A stretch of DNA of 45,002 nt from Clostridia bacterium (lineage in GTDB: Bacteria; Bacillota; Clostridia; Oscillospirales; CAG-272), in assembly GCA_017382615.1 (NCBI GenBank), contig JAFNZX010000220.1, forward strand, positions 1 to 45,002, read 5' to 3'. Below the pieces are notes generated by a model, which worked only from the letters and a program-made list of their open reading frames with translations, made no database searches and had not been told where the DNA came from. Shown piece by piece: positions 1 through 7,132 of this stretch. The position numbers were made by a program, and so were the translations under genes. Within the stretch, counting starts at the first letter, position 1. Each line of letters opens with the position of its first letter.

Positions 1-425
1 GGATACAGCATCTCATCCGCGGTGGAAAGTCCCGTTTCGCTGAGCACCTTCATGTGCAGCGAACGAATGGCAACGATCCCCTTGAGCAAATCCGGCTCGC
101 CCTTGGGATCGGGCTGATGCAGCATGCCCATATAGCCCTGCCCTACCGTACGCGGCTTATTGGTGTACACACGCGGCACAAAGACCATCTTGTCCGCCAC
201 CTTCTCCTGCAATCTTGCCAGCCTGCCCACGTAATCCAGCACGGGGGCTTCGGCATCTGCGGAGCAAGGTCCTACGACCAGCAGCAGCTTATCGCTCTTG
301 CCGGCAAAAATATCCTTGATCTGCACATCGCGCTGCGACTTGATGGCTGCCGTTTCGTCGGTCAGAGGGTACAATTCCTTAATATCCTTGGGAATGGGCA
401 GCTTGCGTCTGAAAACCATATTCAT
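1..425 (-). CDS. aroF: 3-deoxy-7-phosphoheptulonate (DAHP) synthase, class I, N-terminal part
   Basis: Condenses phosphoenolpyruvate and erythrose 4-phosphate, the first step of the shikimate pathway, in the cytoplasm. About 141 N-terminal codons are visible and the rest lies beyond the left edge. The segment LLLVVGPCSADAEAP and the downstream PRVYTNKPRTVGQGYMGM are signatures of the AroF/G/H type (KPRT and GYMGM form part of the PEP/metal site). The chosen ATG at 425 overlaps the stop of the chorismate mutase gene (ATGA), so translation is probably coupled. Another ATG in frame at 419 is possible. The family is usually about 340-355 residues. It is the last visible gene of a five-gene operon read from about 3020. 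Which aromatic amino acid would feed back on it cannot be told from this fragment. Confidence 0.93.
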   Translation of the reverse strand, partial: MNMVFRRKLPIPKDIKELYPLTDETAAIKSQRDVQIKDIFAGKSDKLLLVVGPCSADAEAPVLDYVGRLARLQEKVADKMVFVPRVYTNKPRTVGQGYMGMLHQPDPKGEPDLLKGIVAIRSLHMKVLSETGLSTADEMLY

Positions 426-742
426 ATGCTTGCGTCTCCTTCCGTCAAGGCAGCGTCGATCACAACGTCATCTCCAAGCAAGCGCAGCTGATACTCGCGC
501 GAAAGCTGCAGCGTGTACTGCAAAAATTGCAGATACGATTCCCTGTACTCCTTTGGTACCAAGGCACAGTTGCGCTCGATCAGGGCGCGCTCGCGCGCAC
601 CGTCAAGCACGGGCATACCCATGTCTTTTTTATAGGCAGCTACGCGCTCTACCGCCTGCATACGGCGGCAAAACAGCGCAGCCATCTCGGCATCAATACT
701 GCCGATCTCCTCTCTTGCCTGCAATAATACTTTTTCGTCCAT
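422..742 (-). CDS. chorismate mutase, AroQ class
   Basis: Monofunctional 106-residue chorismate mutase converting chorismate to prephenate in Phe/Tyr synthesis. The all-helical AroQ fold is indicated by residues matching the E. coli P-protein mutase site almost number for number: R10, R27, K38 (in AAYKKDMG), D47, R50-E51 (in DGARERAL), and S81/Q85 near the C terminus. This is established family knowledge applied to visible residues. The ATG at 742 gives the expected length; the longer open frame upstream runs into murQ and is not needed. It starts 10 bases after the murQ stop and its TGA overlaps the DAHP synthase ATG. Pairing with DAHP synthase is common, and in several bacteria the two proteins interact or are fused. 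Confidence 0.92.
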   Translation of the reverse strand: MDEKVLLQAREEIGSIDAEMAALFCRRMQAVERVAAYKKDMGMPVLDGARERALIERNCALVPKEYRESYLQFLQYTLQLSREYQLRLLGDDVVIDAALTEGDASI

Positions 743-752
743 ATCCGTCCTC

Positions 753-1598
753 TTATTGTCCCCCGATCGCCTGCACCGCTGCGCGAATGTCCCCATGCGC
801 GTCCAGTGCCTGCTCGGCAGTCTGCGCGTCACACCCCGTCAGCTCGCAAATGATGCGGATGCAGCGCAGCCTCAGCTTTTGGTTTGTGGGGCGCACGTTG
901 ATCATGAGATTGCCCATGACCTTGCCCGTTTTAATCATCGCGCCCGTGGAAAGCATATTGAGCACCAGCTTTTGCGCCGTGCCAGCCTTGAGCCTTGACG
1001 AGCCGGTAATGACCTCCGCGCCCACGACGGGGGCAATGGTCACCTGACAGAGCGGATGCATGCGGCTTGCGGGATTGCACGTCACGCCCACGGGAATGGC
1101 ACCCAGCTCGGCTGCCTTGGTCAATGCGCCCAGCACGTAGGGCGCACCGCCCGATGCCGAAAGCCCGACCACCACGTCACCCGCGCACACGCCGTCCGCA
1201 ATCAGATCGGCAGCGCCGCGCTCAAAATTGTCCTCCGCGCCCTCGGACGCGCGGAACATAGCGTCCTCACCGCCCGCAATAATACCGCGCACCAAGCGAT
1301 AATCCACGCCAAACGTAGGCGGGCACTCGGAAGCATCCAGCACGCCCAGTCGCCCGGACGTTCCCGCACCTACGTAAACAAGATGTCCCCCCGATGCAAG
1401 CGCAGCCGCGATGACGTCGATTGCCTTGGCAATATGCTCCGCCTCTGCTGCCACTGCGTCCTCTACGACGCGGTTTTCCTCTGCCATAAGCTTGACCATA
1501 TCCAGCGTAGGCAGCTTGTCTATTTCGGTCGTGCGCGCGTTACGCGCCTCGGTATTGAGCCTTTGATAATCGGGGCGAACGTTACTTACATGACTCAT
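753..1598 (-). CDS. murQ: N-acetylmuramic acid 6-phosphate etherase
   Basis: Cytoplasmic lyase that cleaves the lactyl ether of MurNAc-6-phosphate to GlcNAc-6-phosphate and D-lactate, in peptidoglycan recycling or MurNAc catabolism. The protein has 281 residues, near the usual ~300. The SIS sugar-phosphate domain carries VGAGTSGRLGVLDASECPP (about residues 76-94), with E91 as the expected catalytic Glu, and the later GLSASGGAPYVLGAL and GSSRLKAGTAQKL blocks are typical of MurQ. The C-terminal UBA-like helices (GCDAQTAEQALDAHGDIRAA) are also present. The ATG at 1598 follows AAGGAG and lies 9 bases after the GDPD stop. No MurNAc-specific PTS or kinase gene is adjacent. Its position upstream of aromatic biosynthesis genes is unusual. 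Confidence 0.95.
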   Translation of the reverse strand: MSHVSNVRPDYQRLNTEARNARTTEIDKLPTLDMVKLMAEENRVVEDAVAAEAEHIAKAIDVIAAALASGGHLVYVGAGTSGRLGVLDASECPPTFGVDYRLVRGIIAGGEDAMFRASEGAEDNFERGAADLIADGVCAGDVVVGLSASGGAPYVLGALTKAAELGAIPVGVTCNPASRMHPLCQVTIAPVVGAEVITGSSRLKAGTAQKLVLNMLSTGAMIKTGKVMGNLMINVRPTNQKLRLRCIRIICELTGCDAQTAEQALDAHGDIRAAVQAIGGQ

Positions 1599-1607
1599 GA
1601 TAACTCC

Positions 1608-2432
1608 TTAATCCTTGGGAATAAACCCTTCAAAAATGATGCCCTCACCGCTTTCGGGAGAAGGAATCTGATCCTGCGCACGTACGGTCCACACGTAAGA
1701 GGGGGCACGGAACAAGTGCTTGCCAATCAAAAACGAGGGATTGCGCGCGCTATCCTGCCCACGCGCCAAAAAGTGCGGGCGCGCAAGCACGTTGGTAAGC
1801 AGAGCGGTAATCAGATAGTAGACCGCCTTTTTGTACCCTTTACCGCCATTGAGATTGCAGAACAGCTGTCCGCGCACCACGTCGGGGCGGTGCTTTTTGT
1901 ACCAGCGCACCAAGAGCGGATTGAAGGATTCCACCATGTAGTCACCCTTGTACGCAGACAGAATTTCGTTTGCTACGGGGCACAGTGCCGTTGAGACATC
2001 CTCCCCCTTGAGCTCGACTAACAGCGGTACACGCCCGTCCACAAGCGCAAGCATCTCCTGCAGGGTGGGAATCTGCTGATCCGTTCCCTTCAATCTCAGC
2101 TCGCGAAGCTCTGCCAAGGTTTTTTGCTCGATCTTTCCCTCCACGCCGCACATGCGCGTCAGCGTGTCGTCGTGGAATACCACCACGTGACCGTCGCTCG
2201 TCTTATGAATATCAAACTCAATGCCGTAGCCCGCATCCACCGCCTTTTTAAAAGCGGCAAGGGAATTTTCGGGCGAATCCGCATCCCACAGCCCACGGTG
2301 GGCAAATTTTTTGCCGTATTTTGCCATGTTCACGCCCTTAACGGACGCAGGCTTGATCATGTAAAGATAAATGACAGCGGTAAGCAGCAGCACACCGCCT
2401 GCAATACAAAGTACCCATACGTAAGGAGGCAT
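1608..2432 (-). CDS. membrane-anchored glycerophosphodiester phosphodiesterase
   Basis: GDPD-family enzyme expected to hydrolyse glycerophosphodiesters to glycerol 3-phosphate and an alcohol. Residues 4-24 form one hydrophobic segment (VWVLCIAGGVLLLTAVIYLY), so the protein is probably anchored in the membrane by its N terminus. The TIM barrel shows the full catalytic signature: HRG at 45-47, PEN at 54-56, E72 and D74 in IEFDI, VVFHDDTL, and LVELKGE. Total length is 274 residues. The ATG at 2432 is preceded by GGGGAGG and lies 2 bases after the Nudix stop, so the two genes are tightly coupled. The longer open frame upstream overlaps the Nudix gene and is rejected. Substrate (phospholipid headgroup or teichoic acid) is unknown. 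Confidence 0.88.
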   Translation of the reverse strand: MPPYVWVLCIAGGVLLLTAVIYLYMIKPASVKGVNMAKYGKKFAHRGLWDADSPENSLAAFKKAVDAGYGIEFDIHKTSDGHVVVFHDDTLTRMCGVEGKIEQKTLAELRELRLKGTDQQIPTLQEMLALVDGRVPLLVELKGEDVSTALCPVANEILSAYKGDYMVESFNPLLVRWYKKHRPDVVRGQLFCNLNGGKGYKKAVYYLITALLTNVLARPHFLARGQDSARNPSFLIGKHLFRAPSYVWTVRAQDQIPSPESGEGIIFEGFIPKD

Positions 2433-2434
2433 AC

Positions 2435-2989
2435 TCAAACCTCCCCTGCACGGCGCAGCTTTTCGAATTTTGCGCGCAGCACGCATGCCTGCGTTTTGGA
2501 ATCGGGTACCTCTCCGCGGCAAATACGATCAACAAGCTCATCAAGCGGAATGCGCTCCACCTCAATAAACTTGTCCTCGTCAAGATCGGTCTCGCCAAAA
2601 CGCAAGCCCTCTGCCATGTACATATGAATGACCTCGTCGATCAGTGCAGGCGTGGTGTACAAGGGCCCAAGATAGGTCAGCTTATCGCAAGAAGCACCCG
2701 TTTCCTCACGCAGCTCACGCAAAGCCGCCTCGGTAGGGTCTTCATCGGGCGCATCCAGCTTGCCCGCGGGAATTTCCAGCACCATCTTGCGGTGCGCGTA
2801 TCTGTATTGCTTGACGCAAATGACCTCGTCCTCGTCGGTCAGGGGCACGATGCAGACAGCACCTACGTGCTTGCAGTATTCGCGAAAGCCCGTTTTGCCG
2901 TCGGGCAGCAAAATATCGTCACGGTACAGGTGCAGCACCTTGCCGTCAAAGATCAGTTCGCTGTGTAATTGCTTTTCGGTATAATCCAT
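2435..2989 (-). CDS. Nudix hydrolase, ADP-ribose pyrophosphatase-like
   Basis: 184-residue Nudix protein, probably hydrolysing ADP-ribose or another nucleoside diphosphate sugar to AMP plus a sugar phosphate. The Nudix box runs from GKLDAPDEDP through AALRELREETGA and fits G-x5-E-x7-REUxEExGU apart from one extra residue in the first loop. The preceding VKQYRYAHRKMVLEIPAGK and the following LGPLYTTPALIDE are typical of the ADP-ribose subgroup (NudF/YqkG). The ATG at 2989 follows GGGAGAGA; upstream codons of the longer frame overlap the divergent gene and are not used. It is the first gene of the operon, 30 bases downstream of a very good promoter. Confidence 0.9.
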   Translation of the reverse strand: MDYTEKQLHSELIFDGKVLHLYRDDILLPDGKTGFREYCKHVGAVCIVPLTDEDEVICVKQYRYAHRKMVLEIPAGKLDAPDEDPTEAALRELREETGASCDKLTYLGPLYTTPALIDEVIHMYMAEGLRFGETDLDEDKFIEVERIPLDELVDRICRGEVPDSKTQACVLRAKFEKLRRAGEV

Positions 2990-3019
2990 GGTATCTCTCC
3001 CATCTTTATAATCAATATT

Positions 3020-3048
3020 ATTATACATGATATTACAAAATTTGTAAA
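3020..3048 (-). promoter_or_regulatory. sigmaA-type promoter of the Nudix-GDPD-murQ-aro operon
   Basis: Read on the minus strand: -35 TTTACA (3048-3043), 17-base spacer, -10 TATAAT (3025-3020). The Nudix ATG lies 31 bases downstream. Its -35 box is only 4 bases from the -35 box of the divergent tcdA promoter. Confidence 0.75.
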
Positions 3049-3052
3049 GGGC

Positions 3053-3081
3053 TTGCGAGAAAGAAAAAAATGTGATACAAT
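3053..3081 (+). promoter_or_regulatory. sigmaA-type promoter of tcdA
   Basis: -35 TTGCGA (3053-3058), 17-base spacer, -10 TACAAT (3076-3081) preceded by TGTGA. The tcdA ATG is 29 bases downstream. It is arranged back-to-back with the operon promoter at 3020-3048. Confidence 0.65.
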
Positions 3082-3109
3082 AGAAGCACAAATTCTGCGA
3101 GGTGACAAA

Positions 3110-3826
3110 ATGGATTTTGGACAGCATACGCGCTCCGTACCTCTGCTTGGCGAGGACGGACTTGAAAAATTGCAAAACGCAAAGGTCGCCGTGTTTGGCA
3201 TTGGCGGCGTGGGAGGACATTTGTGCGAAGCACTTGCACGCGCAGGCGTGGGGGAGCTGCATCTGTTTGACAAGGACACCGTGTCCTTGACCAATATCAA
3301 CCGCCAGGCGGTCGCGCTGCATTCTACCGTTGGGCAGCCCAAGGTGGAGGTCATGCGCGCGCGCATTGCAGATATTAACCCCGATTGTCGCGTGGTAACG
3401 CACGAGATATTCTATATGCCCGAGAATGCGGATGATTACGATCTTACCGCATACGACTATATCGCTGACGCCATTGACACCATCAGTGCCAAGGTGGAGC
3501 TGATCTGCCGCGCCAAGGCAGCAGACACACCCATCATTTCGGCAATGGGCGCAGGCAACAAGCTTGACCCTTCGGCATTCCGCATAGCAGATCTCTCTAA
3601 AACGCAGGTATGCCCACTTGCCAAGATCATGCGCCGCGAGCTGGGCGCACGCGGCATCAAGCACCTCTGCGTTGTCTATTCCGAGGAAAAGCCGCAGCCC
3701 TCGCGTCTGCCCGCAGAGTACGGTAAGCACGTCCCCGCCTCACTCTCCTTCGTCCCCTCTGCCATGGGACTTATCATGGCAGGCAAGATCGTGCGCGACC
3801 TTACGGGCGTGCTGGCGCAATTTTAG
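3110..3826 (+). CDS. tcdA: tRNA threonylcarbamoyladenosine dehydratase-like ThiF/E1-type enzyme
   Basis: Expected to use ATP to activate and cyclise t6A at position 37 of ANN-decoding tRNAs, giving ct6A. The 238-residue protein is an E1-like (ThiF/MoeB/HesA) Rossmann enzyme: nucleotide-binding GIGGVGG at 30-36, acidic DKD at 54-56, and SLTNINRQ at 59-66 with the conserved Asn/Arg. The region DAIDTISAKVELICRA followed by ISAMGAGNKLDPS is characteristic of the TcdA/CsdL (YgdL) group rather than MoeB or ThiF, and no CxxC zinc pairs are obvious. The ATG at 3110 follows GAGGTG; the longer frame upstream runs through the promoter. It is a single-gene unit ending in the hairpin at 3890-3922. No cysteine desulfurase partner is nearby. 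Confidence 0.88.
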   Translation: MDFGQHTRSVPLLGEDGLEKLQNAKVAVFGIGGVGGHLCEALARAGVGELHLFDKDTVSLTNINRQAVALHSTVGQPKVEVMRARIADINPDCRVVTHEIFYMPENADDYDLTAYDYIADAIDTISAKVELICRAKAADTPIISAMGAGNKLDPSAFRIADLSKTQVCPLAKIMRRELGARGIKHLCVVYSEEKPQPSRLPAEYGKHVPASLSFVPSAMGLIMAGKIVRDLTGVLAQF

Positions 3827-3889
3827 GGCAGGATTTGACCGCACCCAACAAGCGATATTTTTCCGGCAAGCACAGCAGTATACATGCAG

Positions 3890-3922
3890 AACGAGGCTGA
3901 GTCCATTGGATTCAGCCCCGTT
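3890..3922 (+). terminator. Rho-independent terminator after tcdA
   Basis: Stem AACGAGGCTGAGTCC / GGATTCAGCCCCGTT with an ATT loop, one A-C mismatch and one G-T wobble, followed by TTTCTTTATT on the plus strand. It lies 64 bases after the tcdA stop and just beyond the convergent TIR-LRR gene end. Confidence 0.75.
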
Positions 3923-3940
3923 TTCTTTATTCCGTTTTCT

Positions 3941-5716
3941 TTATTCCGTTATCTTCACGCGCGGACATCCCTCAAAGGAATCCTTGGCAATAAAGCGAAC
4001 GCTCTTGGGAATGATCACCTTGCGCAGCATTTTACAGTGTGAAAACGCCTGGTGATCGATCATGCCGATACCAAACTTCAAATTCAGCGTGCTTAACGAC
4101 GTGCAATTCATAAACGCCTGGCGGGAAATTGACTCCATGCTATCTCCCATATTTACCTCGATCAGGTTCAGGCAGTTGCGGAATGCCCCCGCACCGATGC
4201 GAGTAACACTATCCGAGAAATTCAATTGAGAAATGGAGAGGTTGCCTTCAAAAGCATAGTCTCCGATTGATTTGATGTATGTCGTCGTAGGCAACTGGGC
4301 ATCTGCAGCAGCACTGATCAGACAATGGTCAACCTTATCTACAAGGCAGCCCGCATGCATCACGTAAACGGGATGCTGTGCATGCACGGTCACACCGCCA
4401 CAGTTATTGAAGGCAGCCGCGCCAATGTGCGTCACCGTCGATCCAACGCTGAATACAGCACGCCTGCAATCAAAGAAAGCAAACGCACCGATGTGCATCA
4501 GCGTCTTAGGGAAAATCACCTTTTCCAGCAAATGACACCCCTGGAACGCAGCAGTTTCTATATGCGTCAATCCCTCGTGGAAAATCACCTTCTCTAAGTT
4601 GACACAATCCAAAAAAGCATTGGGTCCAACCTTCTCTACAGTGGGAGGAAGCACCACGCAATGCAGGTTTTTATTCTTGGCAAATACACCGCTTCCGATT
4701 TCCTTGACACCGTACGGCACAACCGCAATTCCCTCTTCCTTGCGGCTGGGTCGGTATCCTGTCAGCTCACCCAAAACAATCTTAAAGCCCTTGATGTTGT
4801 TCTGCGCAAAATTGCGCTCGTACGTATTGCGCACCTCTTGCGCCAATGCTTGACGAGCAAGCTGCTGCACCGTCTGTCCCTCGTCAGCCTTGTTGATCGG
4901 CACGGGCTTTTTCTGTGCAGTCATGGTTGGCTTGGGCGCAGGCTTTGTGGCAACCGTTGGCTTGGGTGCCGAGGTGATCGGCTTAGTTACAGTCATAGCA
5001 GGCCTGGGCTGGGCTGTGGACGGAGCGGTAGGCGTTACAACCGAATTGGAGGCAAGCGGCGCAGCGACCGGAGCGTCGGTCGTAGATGCGGGCGCTTGGG
5101 GGGCAGACGCCTCCGGCTTGGTTGCGGCGTTTGCCTGATATCCCGGCATCAATTTTTCAATATACTCCGGCGGCAGCGTGCCAAGCAACTGCATCAGCAT
5201 CTCGGGAGAAAGTTCGGAAGATATGCCGGGCGCACTTGGTGCAGCAGCCTCAGGCGTGCTGACGGGCTGCGTCTTTTCGGGCGCGGTTTTCTTTGCCTTT
5301 TCCTCCTTGGGGGCAACGGGTGCTACAGCGGGATGACGCAAACGCACCGTCCGCAGCAGCTCATGACAAGCAGGCTCGAAATTTTGATATGCCTCAATGC
5401 GCTGGTTATTTGAAATCACAAAGTCAATCGCGTCAATCAGCTCAGAGTCGTCGACGTGGAAAGGAAGTATGTACTTATCAAACTTGACTGCACGGTCAAT
5501 CTCCTTTTGCACCCACTGGGACTTTTGGGATGCCTCGGAGACAATCAGTATAAACAGATCACACTTACGGATTGCCGTAGGGATCTCGGACATATAGTTA
5601 CTGCCCGCAGAAATCGATTCGGGAGCCATCCAACAAGGATAGTTATTCTCCTCCAAAAGTGCCCTGATCTTTTTTGCAATATCGTATTCTTCACTCTTAT
5701 AACTGATAAAGACCAT
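3941..5716 (-). CDS. TIR domain protein with BspA-type leucine-rich repeats
   Basis: 591-residue, three-part protein. Residues 1-130 form a TIR domain: MVFISYKSEEYDIAKKIRAL, CWMAPESI, then DLFILIVSEASQKSQWVQKE. E72 in WVQKEID aligns with the catalytic Glu of NAD-hydrolysing TIR domains (SARM1 has WVHKEI), so NADase activity is plausible but inferred. Residues about 140-305 are a Pro/Ala/Thr-rich linker. Residues 329-591 hold roughly ten BspA/LRR_5 repeats of about 23 residues (pattern IG..AF.nC.nL..v.lP). There is no signal peptide or membrane segment, so it should be cytoplasmic, unlike most BspA proteins. The ATG at 5716 has GGAGG five bases upstream; a GTG at 5737 is an alternative but would overlap that Shine-Dalgarno. 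It is a stand-alone gene under a perfect promoter. A sensor or signalling role is inference. Confidence 0.85.
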   Translation of the reverse strand: MVFISYKSEEYDIAKKIRALLEENNYPCWMAPESISAGSNYMSEIPTAIRKCDLFILIVSEASQKSQWVQKEIDRAVKFDKYILPFHVDDSELIDAIDFVISNNQRIEAYQNFEPACHELLRTVRLRHPAVAPVAPKEEKAKKTAPEKTQPVSTPEAAAPSAPGISSELSPEMLMQLLGTLPPEYIEKLMPGYQANAATKPEASAPQAPASTTDAPVAAPLASNSVVTPTAPSTAQPRPAMTVTKPITSAPKPTVATKPAPKPTMTAQKKPVPINKADEGQTVQQLARQALAQEVRNTYERNFAQNNIKGFKIVLGELTGYRPSRKEEGIAVVPYGVKEIGSGVFAKNKNLHCVVLPPTVEKVGPNAFLDCVNLEKVIFHEGLTHIETAAFQGCHLLEKVIFPKTLMHIGAFAFFDCRRAVFSVGSTVTHIGAAAFNNCGGVTVHAQHPVYVMHAGCLVDKVDHCLISAAADAQLPTTTYIKSIGDYAFEGNLSISQLNFSDSVTRIGAGAFRNCLNLIEVNMGDSMESISRQAFMNCTSLSTLNLKFGIGMIDHQAFSHCKMLRKVIIPKSVRFIAKDSFEGCPRVKITE

Positions 5717-5764
5717 GTTTTCCTCCAAGCCGCTCACATCTTATAAAATAATACCACATCTTAT

Positions 5765-5793
5765 ATTATATAACACGATTCTGCATTTGTCAA
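5765..5793 (-). promoter_or_regulatory. perfect consensus sigmaA promoter of the TIR-LRR gene
   Basis: On the minus strand: -35 TTGACA (5793-5788), 17-base spacer, -10 TATAAT (5770-5765). Both hexamers match the consensus exactly. The ATG is 48 bases downstream. Confidence 0.85.
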
Positions 5794-5812
5794 CCGCGAA
5801 AGATCTTTTTCT

Positions 5813-5842
5813 GTCACAAAAAAGTCAAAAATTCGTCAAAAA
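5813..5842. promoter_or_regulatory. three phased GTCA-plus-A-tract repeats upstream of the TIR-LRR promoter
   Basis: GTCA followed by A-tracts starts at 5813, 5824 and 5835, that is every 11 bases. The array begins about 20 bases upstream of the -35 box of the TIR-LRR promoter. Such phasing can give DNA curvature, an UP-element effect, or sites for a protein on one helix face; none of these is proven here. Confidence 0.45.
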
Positions 5843-5874
5843 AGATAACGCATTGCACCATATAAATACAAATC

Positions 5875-5912
5875 CGGACACATCGCCCTGCGGATGCAGG
5901 ATGATGTGTCCG
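5875..5912 (-). terminator. hairpin terminator of the 5964-6782 lipoprotein gene
   Basis: Ten-base perfect outer stem CGGACACATC / GATGTGTCCG, with an inner stem CCTGC/GCAGG closed by GGAT. On the minus strand it follows the gene stop by 51 bases and leads into GATTTGTATTTATAT. The same arm core recurs in the hairpins at 29298-29340 and 44166-44201. Confidence 0.7.
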
Positions 5913-5963
5913 TAAATTGTTATGTGATTTTTATACTGTCGCCAAGGTGTATCCGGGAAGGGA

Positions 5964-6782
5964 TTACTTCCAATCGGGTACCCAGGAGTGGTCTGCGATG
6001 ACTTCGGAATACAGTACGCCGGGAACCTCGCAGCGGATACCGTAGCGAGAGCCGCCGCTCCAGTCATCATCGTAGTAGTAGATCAGGCATTCGTCGTTTG
6101 CGTAGCAGTCAATAGAGCCTTCACCGTCAAGCTCAACGGAAATGGTGATCATATCGCCGTGCTGATAGTTTTCGATCGGTGCGGAAACCTGCAGCTCGGT
6201 CCAGGGCTCGCCGTCGTAGCCTACCTTAGCGAGATACAGCGTAGCGTCATCGGATACGAACAGGAAGTAGTAGGTGGGGCCATCCTCCCAGAAATAATAC
6301 TGCTCGTTGACGTCCTCCTCCATACCGAAGATAATGCCGTTATCATTGATATACTGAGCGGGTGCAGTAAAGGTTGCGGTGATCTTACCGCTTGCCAGTC
6401 TGTCGTTGGTAACGATAAACATGCTGTTTTCCTTCGTAGACAGCGCGCAAGCATCCTCCAGGTTGAACTCACCGGAAGCGTGATAGCCGTGCAGAATTCT
6501 GTCGTCCAGGGGGTTGATGACGGGGGCGTCAAGTACGTCGTAAGGAGCGTTCTCGGGCTCAGTCCATGCTACCGTGGTTTGCTCGGAGGTTTCGGGAATG
6601 GTGACCTCCTCTTCGGTCGTAGGCTCCTCAGTAGGTGCCTCGGTGGGAGCTTCGGTGGTGGTTTCGGGTGCTTCGGTTGTCACATCCGCTTCGGTAGTGG
6701 TTTGTTCAGGGGTCTTGGAATCGCAGCAAGCAAACGCAGCTACCATCACAATCGCCATCATTAAAACAAGAAAGCGTTTCAT
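5964..6782 (-). CDS. small lipoprotein with Thr/Glu/Pro linker, function unknown
   Basis: 272-residue predicted lipoprotein. Residues 1-18 are a hydrophobic signal (MKRFLVLMMAIVMVAAFA) ending in a Cys pair at 19-20, where lipidation is expected. Residues about 22-65 are a low-complexity linker of repeated TTEAP/TEAPTEEP units, typical of spacers that hold a domain off the cell surface. The remainder (about 75-272) has short alternating beta-type segments rich in Tyr, Trp and Asp, such as NEQYYFWEDGPTYYFLFVSD, resembling a LamG/concanavalin-like sandwich; I do not recognise a named family. The ATG at 6782 follows ACGGAGGAACAAACACG. It is a single gene with its own promoter (6862-6890), divergent from the GH43 gene. 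Carbohydrate binding is only a guess. Confidence 0.75.
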   Translation of the reverse strand: MKRFLVLMMAIVMVAAFACCDSKTPEQTTTEADVTTEAPETTTEAPTEAPTEEPTTEEEVTIPETSEQTTVAWTEPENAPYDVLDAPVINPLDDRILHGYHASGEFNLEDACALSTKENSMFIVTNDRLASGKITATFTAPAQYINDNGIIFGMEEDVNEQYYFWEDGPTYYFLFVSDDATLYLAKVGYDGEPWTELQVSAPIENYQHGDMITISVELDGEGSIDCYANDECLIYYYDDDWSGGSRYGIRCEVPGVLYSEVIADHSWVPDWK

Positions 6783-6861
6783 CGTGTTTGTTCCTCCGTA
6801 ATGAAAAATAAATGTGTCCCAAGATACGCGCATAACTGCGAGATCTTGTCTTGATTTATTT

Positions 6862-6890
6862 ATTTTAGCACACTTTCCCAAAATCGTCAA
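6862..6890 (-). promoter_or_regulatory. promoter of the 5964-6782 lipoprotein gene
   Basis: Minus strand: -35 TTGACG (6890-6885), 17-base spacer, -10 TAAAAT (6867-6862). The leader to the ATG is about 75 bases. Confidence 0.65.
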
Positions 6891-6909
6891 TAGTTTTTTA
6901 AAATTCTTA

Positions 6910-6938
6910 TTGCAATTGTGTCAAATTTATGGTATACT
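6910..6938 (+). promoter_or_regulatory. promoter of the GH43 gene
   Basis: -35 TTGCAA (6910-6915), 17-base spacer, -10 TATACT (6933-6938). It is divergent from the promoter at 6862-6890, with 19 bases between the two -35 boxes. Confidence 0.65.
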
Positions 6939-7132
6939 GAACTCCTACGAGCATTTGCCGCACAAGACCGAACAAAATCGCCCCCCCGGGCAACAGGTTA
7001 GCATTTTCGGCGAGCTCTTATGCGCAAGGACGTGTTCTTGCTTCACGCTATCCCAATCCATCAAACAAATATTTGTCCCCGGAGCGACTTTTTTTGACCT
7101 CCGTGTGGCTATTTCAGGTACGGTAATCTATT
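6939..7132 (+). other. long leader of the GH43 gene, no recognised element
   Basis: The gene-free stretch 6783-7132 holds the two divergent promoters and then this leader of about 190 bases. It contains a C/G run (CCCCCCCGGGC at about 6981-6991) and a short GCAAG/CTTGC hairpin near 7024-7041. No riboswitch or small RNA family was recognised, and the Shine-Dalgarno in front of the ATG is weak. Post-transcriptional control is possible but unsupported. Confidence 0.4.

Noticed and set aside
6600..6720. Repetitive DNA suggesting a tandem repeat array
   Set aside because: It is the coding sequence of the Thr/Glu/Pro linker of the 5964-6782 lipoprotein; unit length varies and it is not a CRISPR or DNA-level array.
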